Positions 1 to 8,283 of a stretch of DNA of 48,852 nucleotides are shown here, in pieces. This DNA is from Halanaerobium sp051746665 (GTDB lineage Bacteria; Bacillota; Halanaerobiia; Halanaerobiales; Halanaerobiaceae). Numbering within the stretch: the first letter of the stretch is position 1; every line of letters begins with the position of its first letter. The notes under the pieces were generated by a model that was not told where the DNA came from, did no database searches, and saw nothing but the letters and a program-made list of their open reading frames with translations. A program made the position numbers and the translations under genes. The DNA lies in assembly GCA_051746665.1 (NCBI GenBank), contig JBNJFG010000010.1:1-48852 (forward strand), in the 5' to 3' direction.

Positions 1-549
1 AGATTTATCCTCAGTTGATTTTTTTAACTTTAAACCAGCATTTTTCATTAGATATATAATTTCATCTTTCTGCATACCATGACTCTCTTTGGTCGGTTCT
101 TGAATATATAGGCTTCCTTGGTCTTTTAACTTTTCTACCGTGACATCTATAATTTCCTGTCTTTGATTAGGATCAATATCATGAAGCACATAATTAATAT
201 AAATAATGTCAAAAACATTATTTTGTATTTCGGATTTTCTGATATCTTGATTAACAAAGTCAACGTTTTTATAATCTCTGAGCCGTTTTTTAGCCAATTT
301 CGACCAATAGTTAGATGGTTCAAGACAAATAAGAGAACCTTCATCATTTATATTTTTTAACACACATTTCGCTAGATTTCCACTTCCAGATCCAAAATCT
401 AAAATATTTTCATCCCCTTCAATATTTATAAAACTCAAAAAATGACGATAAAAAAACCAAGCAAAGTATTTCATAATAGTTTTATCAACTAATTTTTCCA
501 GCCAGTGAGGATTTTCAAAATCATATTGAATAAAATCATTTTTTTTCAT
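1..549 (-). CDS. Class I SAM-dependent methyltransferase, C-terminus beyond the window
   Basis: The reading frame is open from an ATG at 549 to the window edge (183 codons, no stop), so the 3' end is missing. An AGGTGG ribosome site precedes the start. Residues 50-60 (LDFGSGSGNLA) are the glycine-rich SAM-binding motif I, followed by an acidic residue in LICLEPSN (73-80) at the end of strand 2, and by FDIIYINYVLHDI (113-125) as the motif IV/post-I region. This is the layout of Methyltransf_11/25-type enzymes. Nothing shows the substrate; small molecules, lipids or arsenicals are all possible. It is the last visible gene of an ArsR-controlled operon, 31 bases after the membrane protein, which suggests a detoxification or resistance role, but that is inference. 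Confidence 0.85.
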   Translation of the reverse strand, partial: MKKNDFIQYDFENPHWLEKLVDKTIMKYFAWFFYRHFLSFINIEGDENILDFGSGSGNLAKCVLKNINDEGSLICLEPSNYWSKLAKKRLRDYKNVDFVNQDIRKSEIQNNVFDIIYINYVLHDIDPNQRQEIIDVTVEKLKDQGSLYIQEPTKESHGMQKDEIIYLMKNAGLKLKKSTEDKS

Positions 550-580
550 TTATAATTCCACCTTTTTTTAACTTTAAAAT

Positions 581-1153
581 TTAAATTTCTTGAAATGTAT
601 TTATATAACCTGAAAGAAAATAATAGACCGCTATTGCTATTAATATAAATGGAATCAGATTTATTTCAATAAAAATTGCAGTAAATGCTGACAGGATTAT
701 TATTAATAACTTTTCTAAATTAAAATGGAAGATTAATTCTTTTGTTCGGGAAGTTTTATTATCAGCAATAATATTTTGATAATGAAAATCATAGCTTCTA
801 TTTAAAACAGCATGCAGACTGGCTGTAATTAATATTAAAAGATAAAGATAAACTGAATTCAAAATAAAATTATTATAGATTAAAACTGCAGCAGTCATTT
901 TAATTATTCCTAAGAGAAATTTGGAGATGACTATTATATTTTTTAGTTCCATTTTTTGCAGTAGAAATTCCATTTTTTTAGAGCTTAGATAAAATACTAA
1001 AACAAAAAAACTAAAGAGTAGAGAAAGTTTAAGCAGCGTAATGTTTAGGCTTAAAAGATAATAAATTAGAGAACTGATAAACAAATAAATGCTAAAATTA
1101 AGTAAAATAGAACCAAAGCAATTAAAATTTAATAATTTTTGATTAAGAGTCAT
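581..1153 (-). CDS. Small polytopic membrane protein, possibly a half-length MFS-like permease
   Basis: A 190-residue, very hydrophobic protein with about six predicted membrane segments and few charged loops, one being SYDFHYQNIIADNKTSRTKE in the middle. A good GGAGGA site lies 6 bases before the ATG. The length and the central polar loop resemble the N-terminal half of a major facilitator transporter, and such transporters often sit next to ArsR regulators with long N-terminal regions. I cannot assign a family with confidence. It lies 80 bases downstream of the regulator gene and 31 bases upstream of the methyltransferase, on the same strand. A second copy of the regulator's palindrome lies in front of it (1201-1218), so it is probably co-regulated. 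It could be a truncated transporter. Confidence 0.7.
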   Translation of the reverse strand: MTLNQKLLNFNCFGSILLNFSIYLFISSLIYYLLSLNITLLKLSLLFSFFVLVFYLSSKKMEFLLQKMELKNIIVISKFLLGIIKMTAAVLIYNNFILNSVYLYLLILITASLHAVLNRSYDFHYQNIIADNKTSRTKELIFHFNLEKLLIIILSAFTAIFIEINLIPFILIAIAVYYFLSGYINTFQEI

Positions 1154-1200
1154 TTTAAATCCTCCTTATTTGTTGTGTGATGCTAACCTAAATATAAGCA

Positions 1201-1218
1201 TTTAGATTAGCATCTAAA
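1201..1218. promoter_or_regulatory. Second operator palindrome of the ArsR-type regulator
   Basis: TTTAGATTAGCATCTAAA has arms TTTAGAT/ATCTAAA around TAGC. It matches the promoter palindrome at 2344-2361 (read on the minus strand) at 15 of 18 bases. It lies between the regulator and membrane-protein genes. An overlapping larger dyad, GATGCTAA (1179-1186) with TTAGCATC (1207-1214), may add half-sites. A weak minus-strand promoter (TTTAGA, 16 bases, TATATT) may overlap it. Confidence 0.65.
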
Positions 1219-1233
1219 CTATAGCTAAAAAAA

Positions 1234-2304
1234 TTAGATGAGATTATTAACTGCTTTTAAAACAGCTGCTTCAAATTTATTTTTATTTAACTTAAAATAT
1301 AGCTTATTATTTTCTTTCTGAGCCTGGATAATATTGTTCATTAATAATTTGCTTACATGATGAGAAATTGTAGCATTAGTTAAATTCAGCTGTTCAGCTA
1401 GTTCATTTCCATACATTGTTTTTTCAGCTAAAAGCGAAATAATATTAAGCCTGGTTTCATCAGCTAGAGCCTTGAAAATTTCAAGACTGCCTAATAGACC
1501 TTCTTCGTCAGCAGCAAATATTTCAGGAAAGCGAAAACCGATTAAATAGAAACTATAACCGTTGTCTGAAGTACTGTTTAAAATTCTTGTTTCATAAAAA
1601 TAAGAGAAAGCAATATAATTCTTTTTCCCAGCCAGTGGATCATCAATTAGTTTACTCAATATGTTTTCCAAGTATTTGGTGCCATAGCGGTTGAGGTTTT
1701 CCTGGTAATTATCATTTATTTTTTCTAATTTATCTTTTATCCAGTCTAGATCACTACTGAATATATTTTTATAATACCACTCTAAAAGCTCAATGAACTC
1801 ATTTTTCATTGCCTCAGGGTTAAAGTAAAACTGCAATAAATTCCATTTTTGAGCAGAAGAAAAATTAAGCTTTTCATTAACAAATTTTGCAGCTTCTTTT
1901 TCATTTGCAATTAAATTTTTAACTTTTAATAAATCTAGTTTTTCAGATGGGGAGGGTCCATAACCTGATTGAGTAAATCTTCTTAAGAAATCAACAGCCT
2001 CTTTTTCTTTTAAATGTTGCAAATAGTCTTCAATGTTCTCTACTTCAAGCATTGGTATTTCTGAAATAAGGCAGAGACCAAAATAGCTTTCCTCATTAAA
2101 ATATTTTGCAATCATTTCTCTTTTGGATTGTGGAATTTTTGCCATCGTTTCTGCAGCCCAATTAACTATTTCTTTATCAAGTTTAATTTCTTTTTTTAAT
2201 TCTAAGTCTTCCAATTTAATTGTTTTATCATTTTTGAGACGGAAAAGGCTTAAAAAGAATTCATAGATTAATGATTTGTCAAGTATATAGTTTTTATTAC
2301 TCAT
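1234..2304 (-). CDS. ArsR-family transcriptional regulator with long N-terminal region
   Basis: A 356-residue protein. The last ~87 residues form an ArsR-type winged helix (FKALADETRLNIISLL, then ELAEQLNLTNATISHHVSKL as recognition helix region, then a beta-wing). The first ~270 residues are an uncharacterised helical region typical of long ArsR-like regulators of Firmicutes. The usual metal-binding cysteine box (ELCVC) is absent, so a metal sensor is unlikely. An in-frame TTG lies at 2313, but the AAGGAG site (centred near 2315) is correctly spaced only for the ATG at 2304, which I chose. The gene heads a minus-strand operon and is very likely autoregulated: an 18-base palindrome fills its promoter spacer. 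Confidence 0.88.
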   Translation of the reverse strand: MSNKNYILDKSLIYEFFLSLFRLKNDKTIKLEDLELKKEIKLDKEIVNWAAETMAKIPQSKREMIAKYFNEESYFGLCLISEIPMLEVENIEDYLQHLKEKEAVDFLRRFTQSGYGPSPSEKLDLLKVKNLIANEKEAAKFVNEKLNFSSAQKWNLLQFYFNPEAMKNEFIELLEWYYKNIFSSDLDWIKDKLEKINDNYQENLNRYGTKYLENILSKLIDDPLAGKKNYIAFSYFYETRILNSTSDNGYSFYLIGFRFPEIFAADEEGLLGSLEIFKALADETRLNIISLLAEKTMYGNELAEQLNLTNATISHHVSKLLMNNIIQAQKENNKLYFKLNKNKFEAAVLKAVNNLI

Positions 2305-2337
2305 AAAAATCAACTCCTTTAATAAAGTTCTAATAAC

Positions 2338-2366
2338 AGTATAATTAGATGCTCATCTAATGTCAA
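2338..2366 (-). promoter_or_regulatory. Promoter of the ArsR operon with the operator filling the spacer
   Basis: On the minus strand, TTGACA (2366-2361), a 17-base spacer and TATACT (2343-2338) make a near-consensus sigma-A promoter. The spacer plus one flanking base is a perfect palindrome, ATTAGATG-CT-CATCTAAT (2344-2361). A dimeric repressor bound there would block RNA polymerase directly. Confidence 0.85.
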
Positions 2367-2480
2367 GATTTTTTTTGAAAATATTTCAAAATTATCTTTA
2401 AATAACTTTTAATTTTATATCATAAAAGGTATAATGAGATTACTAGTAAAGATTATTGATTTATGTCAGGAGGTATTAAA

Positions 2481-4277
2481 TTGAAAATAACTTATCTTGA
2501 CGGTGAAAGACTTTATTATGCTTTTTTATCAGGAGCAAAAGAAGTTATAGCCAATAAAAAAGAATTGAATAGAATTAATCTTTTTCCAGTTGCAGATGGG
2601 GATACAGGAAGTAATCTTAGCAGAACCCTAACTGTAGTTAAAAATGAAGCCATAAAAGATAATTCTTTAACAATAACTCTTAATTCTATGGGAGAGGCGG
2701 CTTTAAGAGGAGCTATTGGGAATTCAGGAATAATTTTTGCCCAATTTATTAATGGTTTAAAAAATAGTATTGAACAAGAAGATAGTATTAATGTTATTAA
2801 ATTTGCTCAGGCAGTAGAAAATGCTGTTATTTATACTTACCAAGGGATTAATAATCCAGTGGAAGGTACAATTTTAACTGTAATGAAAGACTGGGCTTCT
2901 TCTTTAAAAAAATTAACAAATAAAAGTAATGATTTTGCAGAAATTATGGAAAAATCATTAGAAAGTGCCTGTTTTTCACTTAAGAGAACTAAAAGTCAGC
3001 TTGAAATTTTAAAAGAAGCAGATGTTGTTGATTCTGGTGCACAAGCTTTTGTATTTTTTTTAGAAGGTATTGTTGATTTTATAAATAAAGGAAATCTTAA
3101 GGATTTAAAAATAACACAAATAACAAAGATTGATAGTTTGGTTGAAAAAGAAATAGGTAAAGAAGATGATCTTAACTTTCGTTACTGTACAGAAGCTTAT
3201 CTTACAAATTTGAAAATAGAAATATTTGACTTAAAGGCTGAAATTTCTGATCTTGGAGATTCGTTAATAGCTGCAGGGGATAAAAATAGACTCAGAGTTC
3301 ACATCCATACAAATAATCCTCCCGAATTATTTATTAGATTGAATAAATATGCTGATATATTAGATCAAAAAGCAGATGATATGCAGCTTCAGCAGGCAGT
3401 TAAATACAGACAAAAATCTAAAATTGCAATTTTATGTGATTCTATTGCTGATCTTCCAGCTGAATATAGGGATCAGCATCAAATTCATCTTTTGCCTTTA
3501 AATATTTTAATTGATAGTGTAAATTATTTGGATAAGTTAACAATAGATAGTAATAATTTTTTTGATATTATTGATAATGCAGCAGAATATCCATCTTCAG
3601 CTCAACCTGCAGTTCAAAAAATAGAAGATAAATTAAATTATCTTGCTGAGAATTATGATTCAATAATAGCAATTACTGTTTCGGCTAAAATGAGTGGAAC
3701 TTATAATAACTTAAAAAAGGCAGCAGAGAATGTGCTGGCAGATAATAAAGAATTAAAAATTGAAGTGATTGATTCTAAAACAAATTCTGGGGCTGAAGGT
3801 CTGCTGGTAATGGAGGCAGCTGAGCAGCTGGAAGATGGTAAAAAATTCAAAGAAGTTGTTGATTATTTAAAATTGATTCGAAAAAAAATATATATTTATG
3901 TCAGTGTAAGTGATTTTAAATATATGGTTCGAGGTGGAAGAGTTAGTCCTTTAAAAGGTAAATTAGCAGGATTTTTAAACTTAAAACCAATTATTTCGAT
4001 TGATCAGGAAGGTAATGGAATTGCTTTTGCTACAGCTTTTAGTAAAAAAGGGAATTATAAAAAAATGATCTCAATTTTAAAAAAGCATAAAAAAGAAAAA
4101 GGTATTAAAAGATTTGCTGTTGTTCATGGTGATGATTATAAAAGAGCTAAAAGGTATAAAGATTCTTTTAGAGAATTATTAAATATAGAGGCTGATTTTT
4201 TGGAGTCTATTTCACCGATAGTAGCAATGAATGCAGGGAGAGGCAGTACAGCTGTTGCAATAATGGAAGAAAATTAA
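2481..4277 (+). CDS. DAK2-DegV fusion protein, candidate single-chain fatty acid kinase
   Basis: A ~598-residue protein. The N-terminal DhaL/DAK2 kinase domain carries NLFPVADGDTGSN (33-45), the Mg-ATP aspartate motif. A middle region has FRYCTE and LRVHIHTNNPPE, as in the FakA/YloV family. From about residue 315 a DegV domain follows (KIAILCDSIADLP; SAKMSGTY; MVRGGRVSPLKG), the fatty-acid-binding fold of FakB. In the FakA-FakB system the DAK2 protein phosphorylates a fatty acid held by the DegV protein; here both are on one chain. An ATG exists at 2463, but the AGGAGG at 2468-2473 lies inside that reading and is spaced 7 bases from the TTG at 2481, so I place the start there. A TATAAT box at 2430-2435 may be its promoter; no good -35 is visible. 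Confidence 0.85.
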   Translation: MKITYLDGERLYYAFLSGAKEVIANKKELNRINLFPVADGDTGSNLSRTLTVVKNEAIKDNSLTITLNSMGEAALRGAIGNSGIIFAQFINGLKNSIEQEDSINVIKFAQAVENAVIYTYQGINNPVEGTILTVMKDWASSLKKLTNKSNDFAEIMEKSLESACFSLKRTKSQLEILKEADVVDSGAQAFVFFLEGIVDFINKGNLKDLKITQITKIDSLVEKEIGKEDDLNFRYCTEAYLTNLKIEIFDLKAEISDLGDSLIAAGDKNRLRVHIHTNNPPELFIRLNKYADILDQKADDMQLQQAVKYRQKSKIAILCDSIADLPAEYRDQHQIHLLPLNILIDSVNYLDKLTIDSNNFFDIIDNAAEYPSSAQPAVQKIEDKLNYLAENYDSIIAITVSAKMSGTYNNLKKAAENVLADNKELKIEVIDSKTNSGAEGLLVMEAAEQLEDGKKFKEVVDYLKLIRKKIYIYVSVSDFKYMVRGGRVSPLKGKLAGFLNLKPIISIDQEGNGIAFATAFSKKGNYKKMISILKKHKKEKGIKRFAVVHGDDYKRAKRYKDSFRELLNIEADFLESISPIVAMNAGRGSTAVAIMEEN

Positions 4278-4289
4278 GGGGTTGTTAAA

Positions 4290-5066
4290 ATGTTAAATTC
4301 AATATATTTTCACTTATTTCTTTTAGTTTTGCTTTATTTTTCTTTGTTTTTTGTTATAGCTGTTTTAAAAAAAGATAATTCTATTGTAGATATTGGTTGG
4401 GGGCTAGGCTATGTCTATACAGCTAATATGGCGCTTTATTTAACAAACAATTACAATTTAAGGTCTTTTATAATTACTTTTATTGTAACAATCTGGGGTT
4501 TAAGATTAAGTTACCATATTTTTAAAAGAAATATGGGTAAAGGGGAAGACTTTCGTTATGCAGAGTGGAGAAAAAACTGGGACCATTTTTATTTAACCTC
4601 CTTTTTGCGGGTTTTTATGCTGCAGGGAGTTCTTTTATTTATTATTTCTACACCTATTATTAAAATTATATCTTCTCCATATCAAGGTTTAAAAATAATT
4701 GATTTTATTGGACTTCTTCTCTGGGGGATTGGTTTTGCTTTTGAAACTGCAGCAGATAAGCAGCTGCAAGAATTTAAATCTCTATCTGAATCTGAAAAAG
4801 ATGGTCATGTTTTGAAATCTGGAGTTTGGAAATATACTCGACATCCTAATTACTTTGGAGATGCTCTAGTATGGTGGGGCTTTTATACAATAGCTCTAGC
4901 TGTTAGTGGTGGCTGGATCTTTGTTTTCAGTCCATTAATAATGACATTTTTGCTGCGCTTTGTTTCAGGAGTACCTTTGTTAGAAAAACATTATGCTGAT
5001 AATGAAGAATATCAAAAATATGCTGAAAAAACTAATATATTTTTTCCCTGGTTTCCTAAAAAATAA
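4290..5066 (+). CDS. DUF1295 family membrane protein (steroid 5-alpha-reductase-like fold)
   Basis: 258 residues with about six or seven membrane helices. Near the N-terminus is KKDNSIVDIGWGLGY, the DUF1295 hallmark. The C-terminal part contains GVWKYTRHPNYFGDALVWWG and later YAEKTNIFFPWFPKK. The RHPNYFGD block is the NAD(P)H/SAM-binding signature shared by steroid reductases, ICMT-type methyltransferases and DUF1295 proteins. A lipid-modifying reductase or methyltransferase is the likely class, but the substrate is unknown. The start ATG has AAGGGG upstream and lies 12 bases after the DAK2-DegV gene, so the two are co-transcribed. Adjacency to a candidate fatty acid kinase fits a lipid theme, as inference only. 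Confidence 0.83.
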   Translation: MLNSIYFHLFLLVLLYFSLFFVIAVLKKDNSIVDIGWGLGYVYTANMALYLTNNYNLRSFIITFIVTIWGLRLSYHIFKRNMGKGEDFRYAEWRKNWDHFYLTSFLRVFMLQGVLLFIISTPIIKIISSPYQGLKIIDFIGLLLWGIGFAFETAADKQLQEFKSLSESEKDGHVLKSGVWKYTRHPNYFGDALVWWGFYTIALAVSGGWIFVFSPLIMTFLLRFVSGVPLLEKHYADNEEYQKYAEKTNIFFPWFPKK

Positions 5067-5090
5067 AGATAGAAACAGGAGGAATTTGTT

Positions 5091-6065
5091 TTGAGAGATT
5101 TTAAAAAACCCAATTTAATTTTAAGTAAATGTTTAGAATATTGTAACTGTCGTTATAATGGAGACAAAATTCCGGATAAATTTGTTCGCAAATTAGAAAA
5201 ACATGTAAATTATATTAAAGTTTGTCCTGAAGTAGAGATTGGTTTGGGAGTTCCTCGTAATTCCATTCGTTTAATAAAAAAAGATGGAGAATACCGTTTA
5301 GTTGATTCTATGACTGGTGAAGATCATACAAAAAAAATGGATAATTATATTGAGGAACTAAGTTCAAAACTAAATGAACAAAAAATTGAGGGCTTTATAG
5401 CTAAAACCAGATCACCTTCTTGTGCAAGTCATGATTCGAAAGTTTATGCTAAAGCTGGAAAAGTCCCTGGTTTAGGTGAAAAAAGAGCAGGGTATTTCAC
5501 AAAGAATTTATTAGTTGAATTTCCTTCATTAGTTATAGAAAATGAAGGAAGACTAAAGAACTTTAAGCTGAGAGAAAATTTTTTAATAAAAATATTTATG
5601 CTTGCAGATCTCAGAAATGTAATTGAAGGTGGGAAAATAAAAGAATTGATAGATTTTCATAGTAATAATAAATATTTAATAATGTCATATAATCAAACTG
5701 GTTTAAATAAACTTGGACGAATAATAGCAGCTCATGGAAAAGATAAGGTCGAAGAAACAATGATTAATTATCGAAAACAGCTGCTTGAAAGTTTAAATGT
5801 TATCCCGGATGTTGGTAAAAGAGTAAATATGCTTCAGCATATTTTTGGCTATGTTTCATCTGACATTGGTAAAGAAGAGAGAGAGTATTTTCTAAAAAAT
5901 TTAGATGATTTTAAGAATGATAAAGTTCCATTCTCAGTACCACTTGCATTATTAAGATCCTGGGTAATCAGATTTAAGGTAGAATATTTAATTCCACAGA
6001 CCATATTTAAACCATATCCAGAAGGTTTAATTGATTTAAGTGATTCGGGAAATGGTAGATTATGA
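5091..6065 (+). CDS. DUF523-DUF1722 two-domain protein (YbgA family, TudS-like N-domain)
   Basis: 324 residues. The N-terminal DUF523 domain (about 8-150) has LSKCLEY, KVCPEVEIGLGVPR and TRSPSCAS. The cysteines C14, C45 and C111 are placed as in TudS-type thiouracil desulfurases, where three cysteines hold a [4Fe-4S] cluster. C18 and C20 are additional. The C-terminal DUF1722 domain (about 180-310) includes YNQTGLNKLGRIIAAHGK. Function is not established for the two-domain form. The start is TTG, supported by AGGAGG at 5078-5083 with 7-base spacing. It follows the DUF1295 gene by 24 bases and ends just before a terminator shared with gnd. Confidence 0.85.
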   Translation: MRDFKKPNLILSKCLEYCNCRYNGDKIPDKFVRKLEKHVNYIKVCPEVEIGLGVPRNSIRLIKKDGEYRLVDSMTGEDHTKKMDNYIEELSSKLNEQKIEGFIAKTRSPSCASHDSKVYAKAGKVPGLGEKRAGYFTKNLLVEFPSLVIENEGRLKNFKLRENFLIKIFMLADLRNVIEGGKIKELIDFHSNNKYLIMSYNQTGLNKLGRIIAAHGKDKVEETMINYRKQLLESLNVIPDVGKRVNMLQHIFGYVSSDIGKEEREYFLKNLDDFKNDKVPFSVPLALLRSWVIRFKVEYLIPQTIFKPYPEGLIDLSDSGNGRL

Positions 6066-6090
6066 AATTTATTTAATAAAATAGAAATGA

Positions 6091-6124
6091 AAAAGAGGTA
6101 CAATAAAATTATTGTACCTCTTTT
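6091..6124. terminator. Bidirectional terminator between convergent genes
   Basis: A perfect 16-base inverted repeat around a 2-base centre. The arms run from AAAAGAGGTACAATAA to TTATTGTACCTCTTTT, with A- and T-tracts on both sides. It can end transcripts from the plus-strand YbgA-family gene and from gnd on the minus strand. Confidence 0.9.
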
Positions 6125-6137
6125 AAAAGCAAAATTA

Positions 6138-7535
6138 TTATTCCCATTGTGTATGAAAAGTTCCTTTTTCATCAAGACGCTGGTAAGTATGAGCACCAAA
6201 AAAATCTCTCTGTGCCTGAATAAGATTGGCCGGCATTCTTTTCGATTTTAAACTATTGAAATAGTCTAAAGAAGAATGAACAGCAGTTAATGGAACTTCT
6301 GCTTCAGCTGCTGTTGTGATAATATCAGTTATATCTTGGGCAGCTTGATTGAGTTTGTTTTTGAATTGTTCTGCAGTAATTAAAGTATTTAGCTGCATAT
6401 CTGCTGAGAAGGCTGCCTGAATAGGCTTTAAAAGAGCAGAACGAATTATACAGCCATCTTCCCAGATGCGTGCTACTTCTTTATAATTTAAATTATAATT
6501 ATATTCTTCTGAAGCTGTTTTTAAAAGCTTAAAACCTTCGGCATAGGCAATAACTGAAGCAAAATACAAAACAGATTTTAATTTTTTAATTTTGTTTTCT
6601 TTATCTACATTTGCTGTGCTAATTTTTTCAAATTTAGCAGCATTTTCAATTCTTTCTTCTTTAATGGCTGACATTAGGCGAGCATTTACCCCAGCGTTAA
6701 TTGTAGGAATGGCTGTTCCAAGATCTAAAGCGCTCTGAACACTCCATTTACCAGTTCCTTTATGCTTTGCTTTGTCAAGTATCATATCAATCAGTTTTTC
6801 ACTGCTTTTAGTATCATTTTTTTTCATAATTTTAGCAGTGATTTCAACTAAATAAGACTCAAAATCTTGATTCCACTCACTAAAAATTTTGCCCATTTCA
6901 TCTGCTTCTAACTCTAATACTTTACGCATATAATCATATATTTCAGCAATGATTTCCATAATTCCATATTCAATTCCATTATGAACCATTTTAACATAGT
7001 GACCGGCAGATTTAGGTCCTAAATAACTAACACAGGATCCGTTTTCAGTTTTTGCTGCAGCGTCTTCAAAAATATCAGCAACTTCCGCATAGGCAGCTTC
7101 AGTTCCACCTGGCATAATTGAAGGGCCATGTAAAGCTCCATATTCACCACCACTAATACCAACTCCAAGATAATGGATACCTTTTTCTTCTAAGTTTTTT
7201 ATTCGTCTATTTGTATCTTTAAAAAAAGAATTTCCACCATCTATAATAATATCATCTTTACTTAAATAAGGTAAAAGACTGTCAATAACAAGGTCAACAG
7301 GTTTACCAGCTTTAATCATCAGCATAATTTTGCGCGGTTTTTCCAGCGAAGAGATTAAATCTTCTAATTCATAGGCTGCTTTTATTTCTTGTTTATCAAC
7401 TTTATTATGCATAAAATTTTTGGTCTTACTTTCAGTACGATTATAGACTGCAATTGAATGATTTCTGGCAATGTTAAGGGCTAAATTTTGTCCCATTACT
7501 GACAGTCCGATTAAGCCTATTTCATATTTTTCCAT
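6138..7535 (-). CDS. gnd: 6-phosphogluconate dehydrogenase, decarboxylating
   Basis: 465 residues, normal length for the long (dimeric) enzyme. It oxidises 6-phosphogluconate to ribulose 5-phosphate, CO2 and reduced NADP. The Rossmann fold begins at GLIGLSVMGQNLALNIARN. The substrate loop GISGGEYGALHGPSIMPGG and the catalytic region YVKMVHNGIEYG (lysine and following histidine) are intact. The C-terminal helix region ends in FFGAHTYQRLDEKGTFHTQW. A GGGAGGT site precedes the ATG. It is the last gene of the minus-strand operon LUD-zwf-cyclase-gnd, 34 bases after the cyclase-family gene. Cofactor preference (NADP or NAD) cannot be read safely here. Confidence 0.96.
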   Translation of the reverse strand: MEKYEIGLIGLSVMGQNLALNIARNHSIAVYNRTESKTKNFMHNKVDKQEIKAAYELEDLISSLEKPRKIMLMIKAGKPVDLVIDSLLPYLSKDDIIIDGGNSFFKDTNRRIKNLEEKGIHYLGVGISGGEYGALHGPSIMPGGTEAAYAEVADIFEDAAAKTENGSCVSYLGPKSAGHYVKMVHNGIEYGIMEIIAEIYDYMRKVLELEADEMGKIFSEWNQDFESYLVEITAKIMKKNDTKSSEKLIDMILDKAKHKGTGKWSVQSALDLGTAIPTINAGVNARLMSAIKEERIENAAKFEKISTANVDKENKIKKLKSVLYFASVIAYAEGFKLLKTASEEYNYNLNYKEVARIWEDGCIIRSALLKPIQAAFSADMQLNTLITAEQFKNKLNQAAQDITDIITTAAEAEVPLTAVHSSLDYFNSLKSKRMPANLIQAQRDFFGAHTYQRLDEKGTFHTQWE

Positions 7536-7569
7536 ATTTAACTACCTCCCAGTATAATTTTAGCTAAGC

Positions 7570-8226
7570 TCAATTATATAATTTTAACATAGTTTCTATT
7601 TCTCCATTTTCGAATAAATAAGCTCTACCAGGCAATCCATCACTATCTGCAATTTTAAGCAGGGAAAGAAGCAGTATATAATCACCTTCAGGAACTTGAT
7701 TTAATCTTAAACCTTCCAAAATCATTATTTTTTGACTGAGTAGTTTTTTATGGGTTGGATGATCTGATTGCGCTCTTTCAATTCCATTAGTATCTATTCC
7801 AACTCCTTTAATATTTTTATTAATCAAGTATTCAGCACCACTTTCTGCTAAATAAATAAATTTTTCTGGAGTTTTTTCTAAAAAGCCCGGCTTAGAATTT
7901 TTAGTTTTTAAAATTATAAAAGAATTTTCTTTAATCTCATATTCTTTTAAATCAGCTGCTGTTATTTTTTCATTAAGATCAGTTAAATTTATTAGCTGAG
8001 AATGATAGAACGGATTTTCAGCAAAAAATAAATTAGCATTCTCCCCATTTTCCAGCATATGCAGTGGTGCATCAATATGAGTACCAGTATGAACATTCAT
8101 CTGAATTTCAGATTCGTGAGCATCACCCTGACTAAAATCTCTGATAGTGGTTAATCTTGGCCTGATTTCATCTTTGCCTTTATAGACTAACATATCTTTT
8201 TTGATTGTCATTGAAATATCAAACAT
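7570..8226 (-). CDS. Cyclase-family metal-dependent hydrolase (kynurenine formamidase-like fold)
   Basis: About 218 residues. The family motif HTGTHIDAPLH lies at 46-56, giving metal ligands H46, H50 and D52 with H56 near the site. Members hydrolyse amides, lactone-like or cyclic substrates using Zn or Mn. An in-frame TTG exists at 8247, but an AAGGGGGA ribosome site lies between it and the ATG at 8226, so the ATG is the start. The gene sits exactly between zwf and gnd, where 6-phosphogluconolactonase is often encoded, and neither Pgl-type lactonase (DevB or YbhE) is visible nearby. It may therefore act on the lactone product of Zwf, but this is inference; a general hydrolase is equally possible. 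Confidence 0.85.
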   Translation of the reverse strand: MFDISMTIKKDMLVYKGKDEIRPRLTTIRDFSQGDAHESEIQMNVHTGTHIDAPLHMLENGENANLFFAENPFYHSQLINLTDLNEKITAADLKEYEIKENSFIILKTKNSKPGFLEKTPEKFIYLAESGAEYLINKNIKGVGIDTNGIERAQSDHPTHKKLLSQKIMILEGLRLNQVPEGDYILLLSLLKIADSDGLPGRAYLFENGEIETMLKLYN

Positions 8227-8283
8227 TAAAATCCCCCTTAAAAACAAAAGTATTAAATTTTTGCCCAGAAATATATTTTTTAT

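Noticed and set aside
1..360. Small open frames at 147-347 (minus) and 163-360 (plus) as separate genes
   Set aside because: Both lie inside the methyltransferase reading frame, which has motif I and continuous coding to the window edge.
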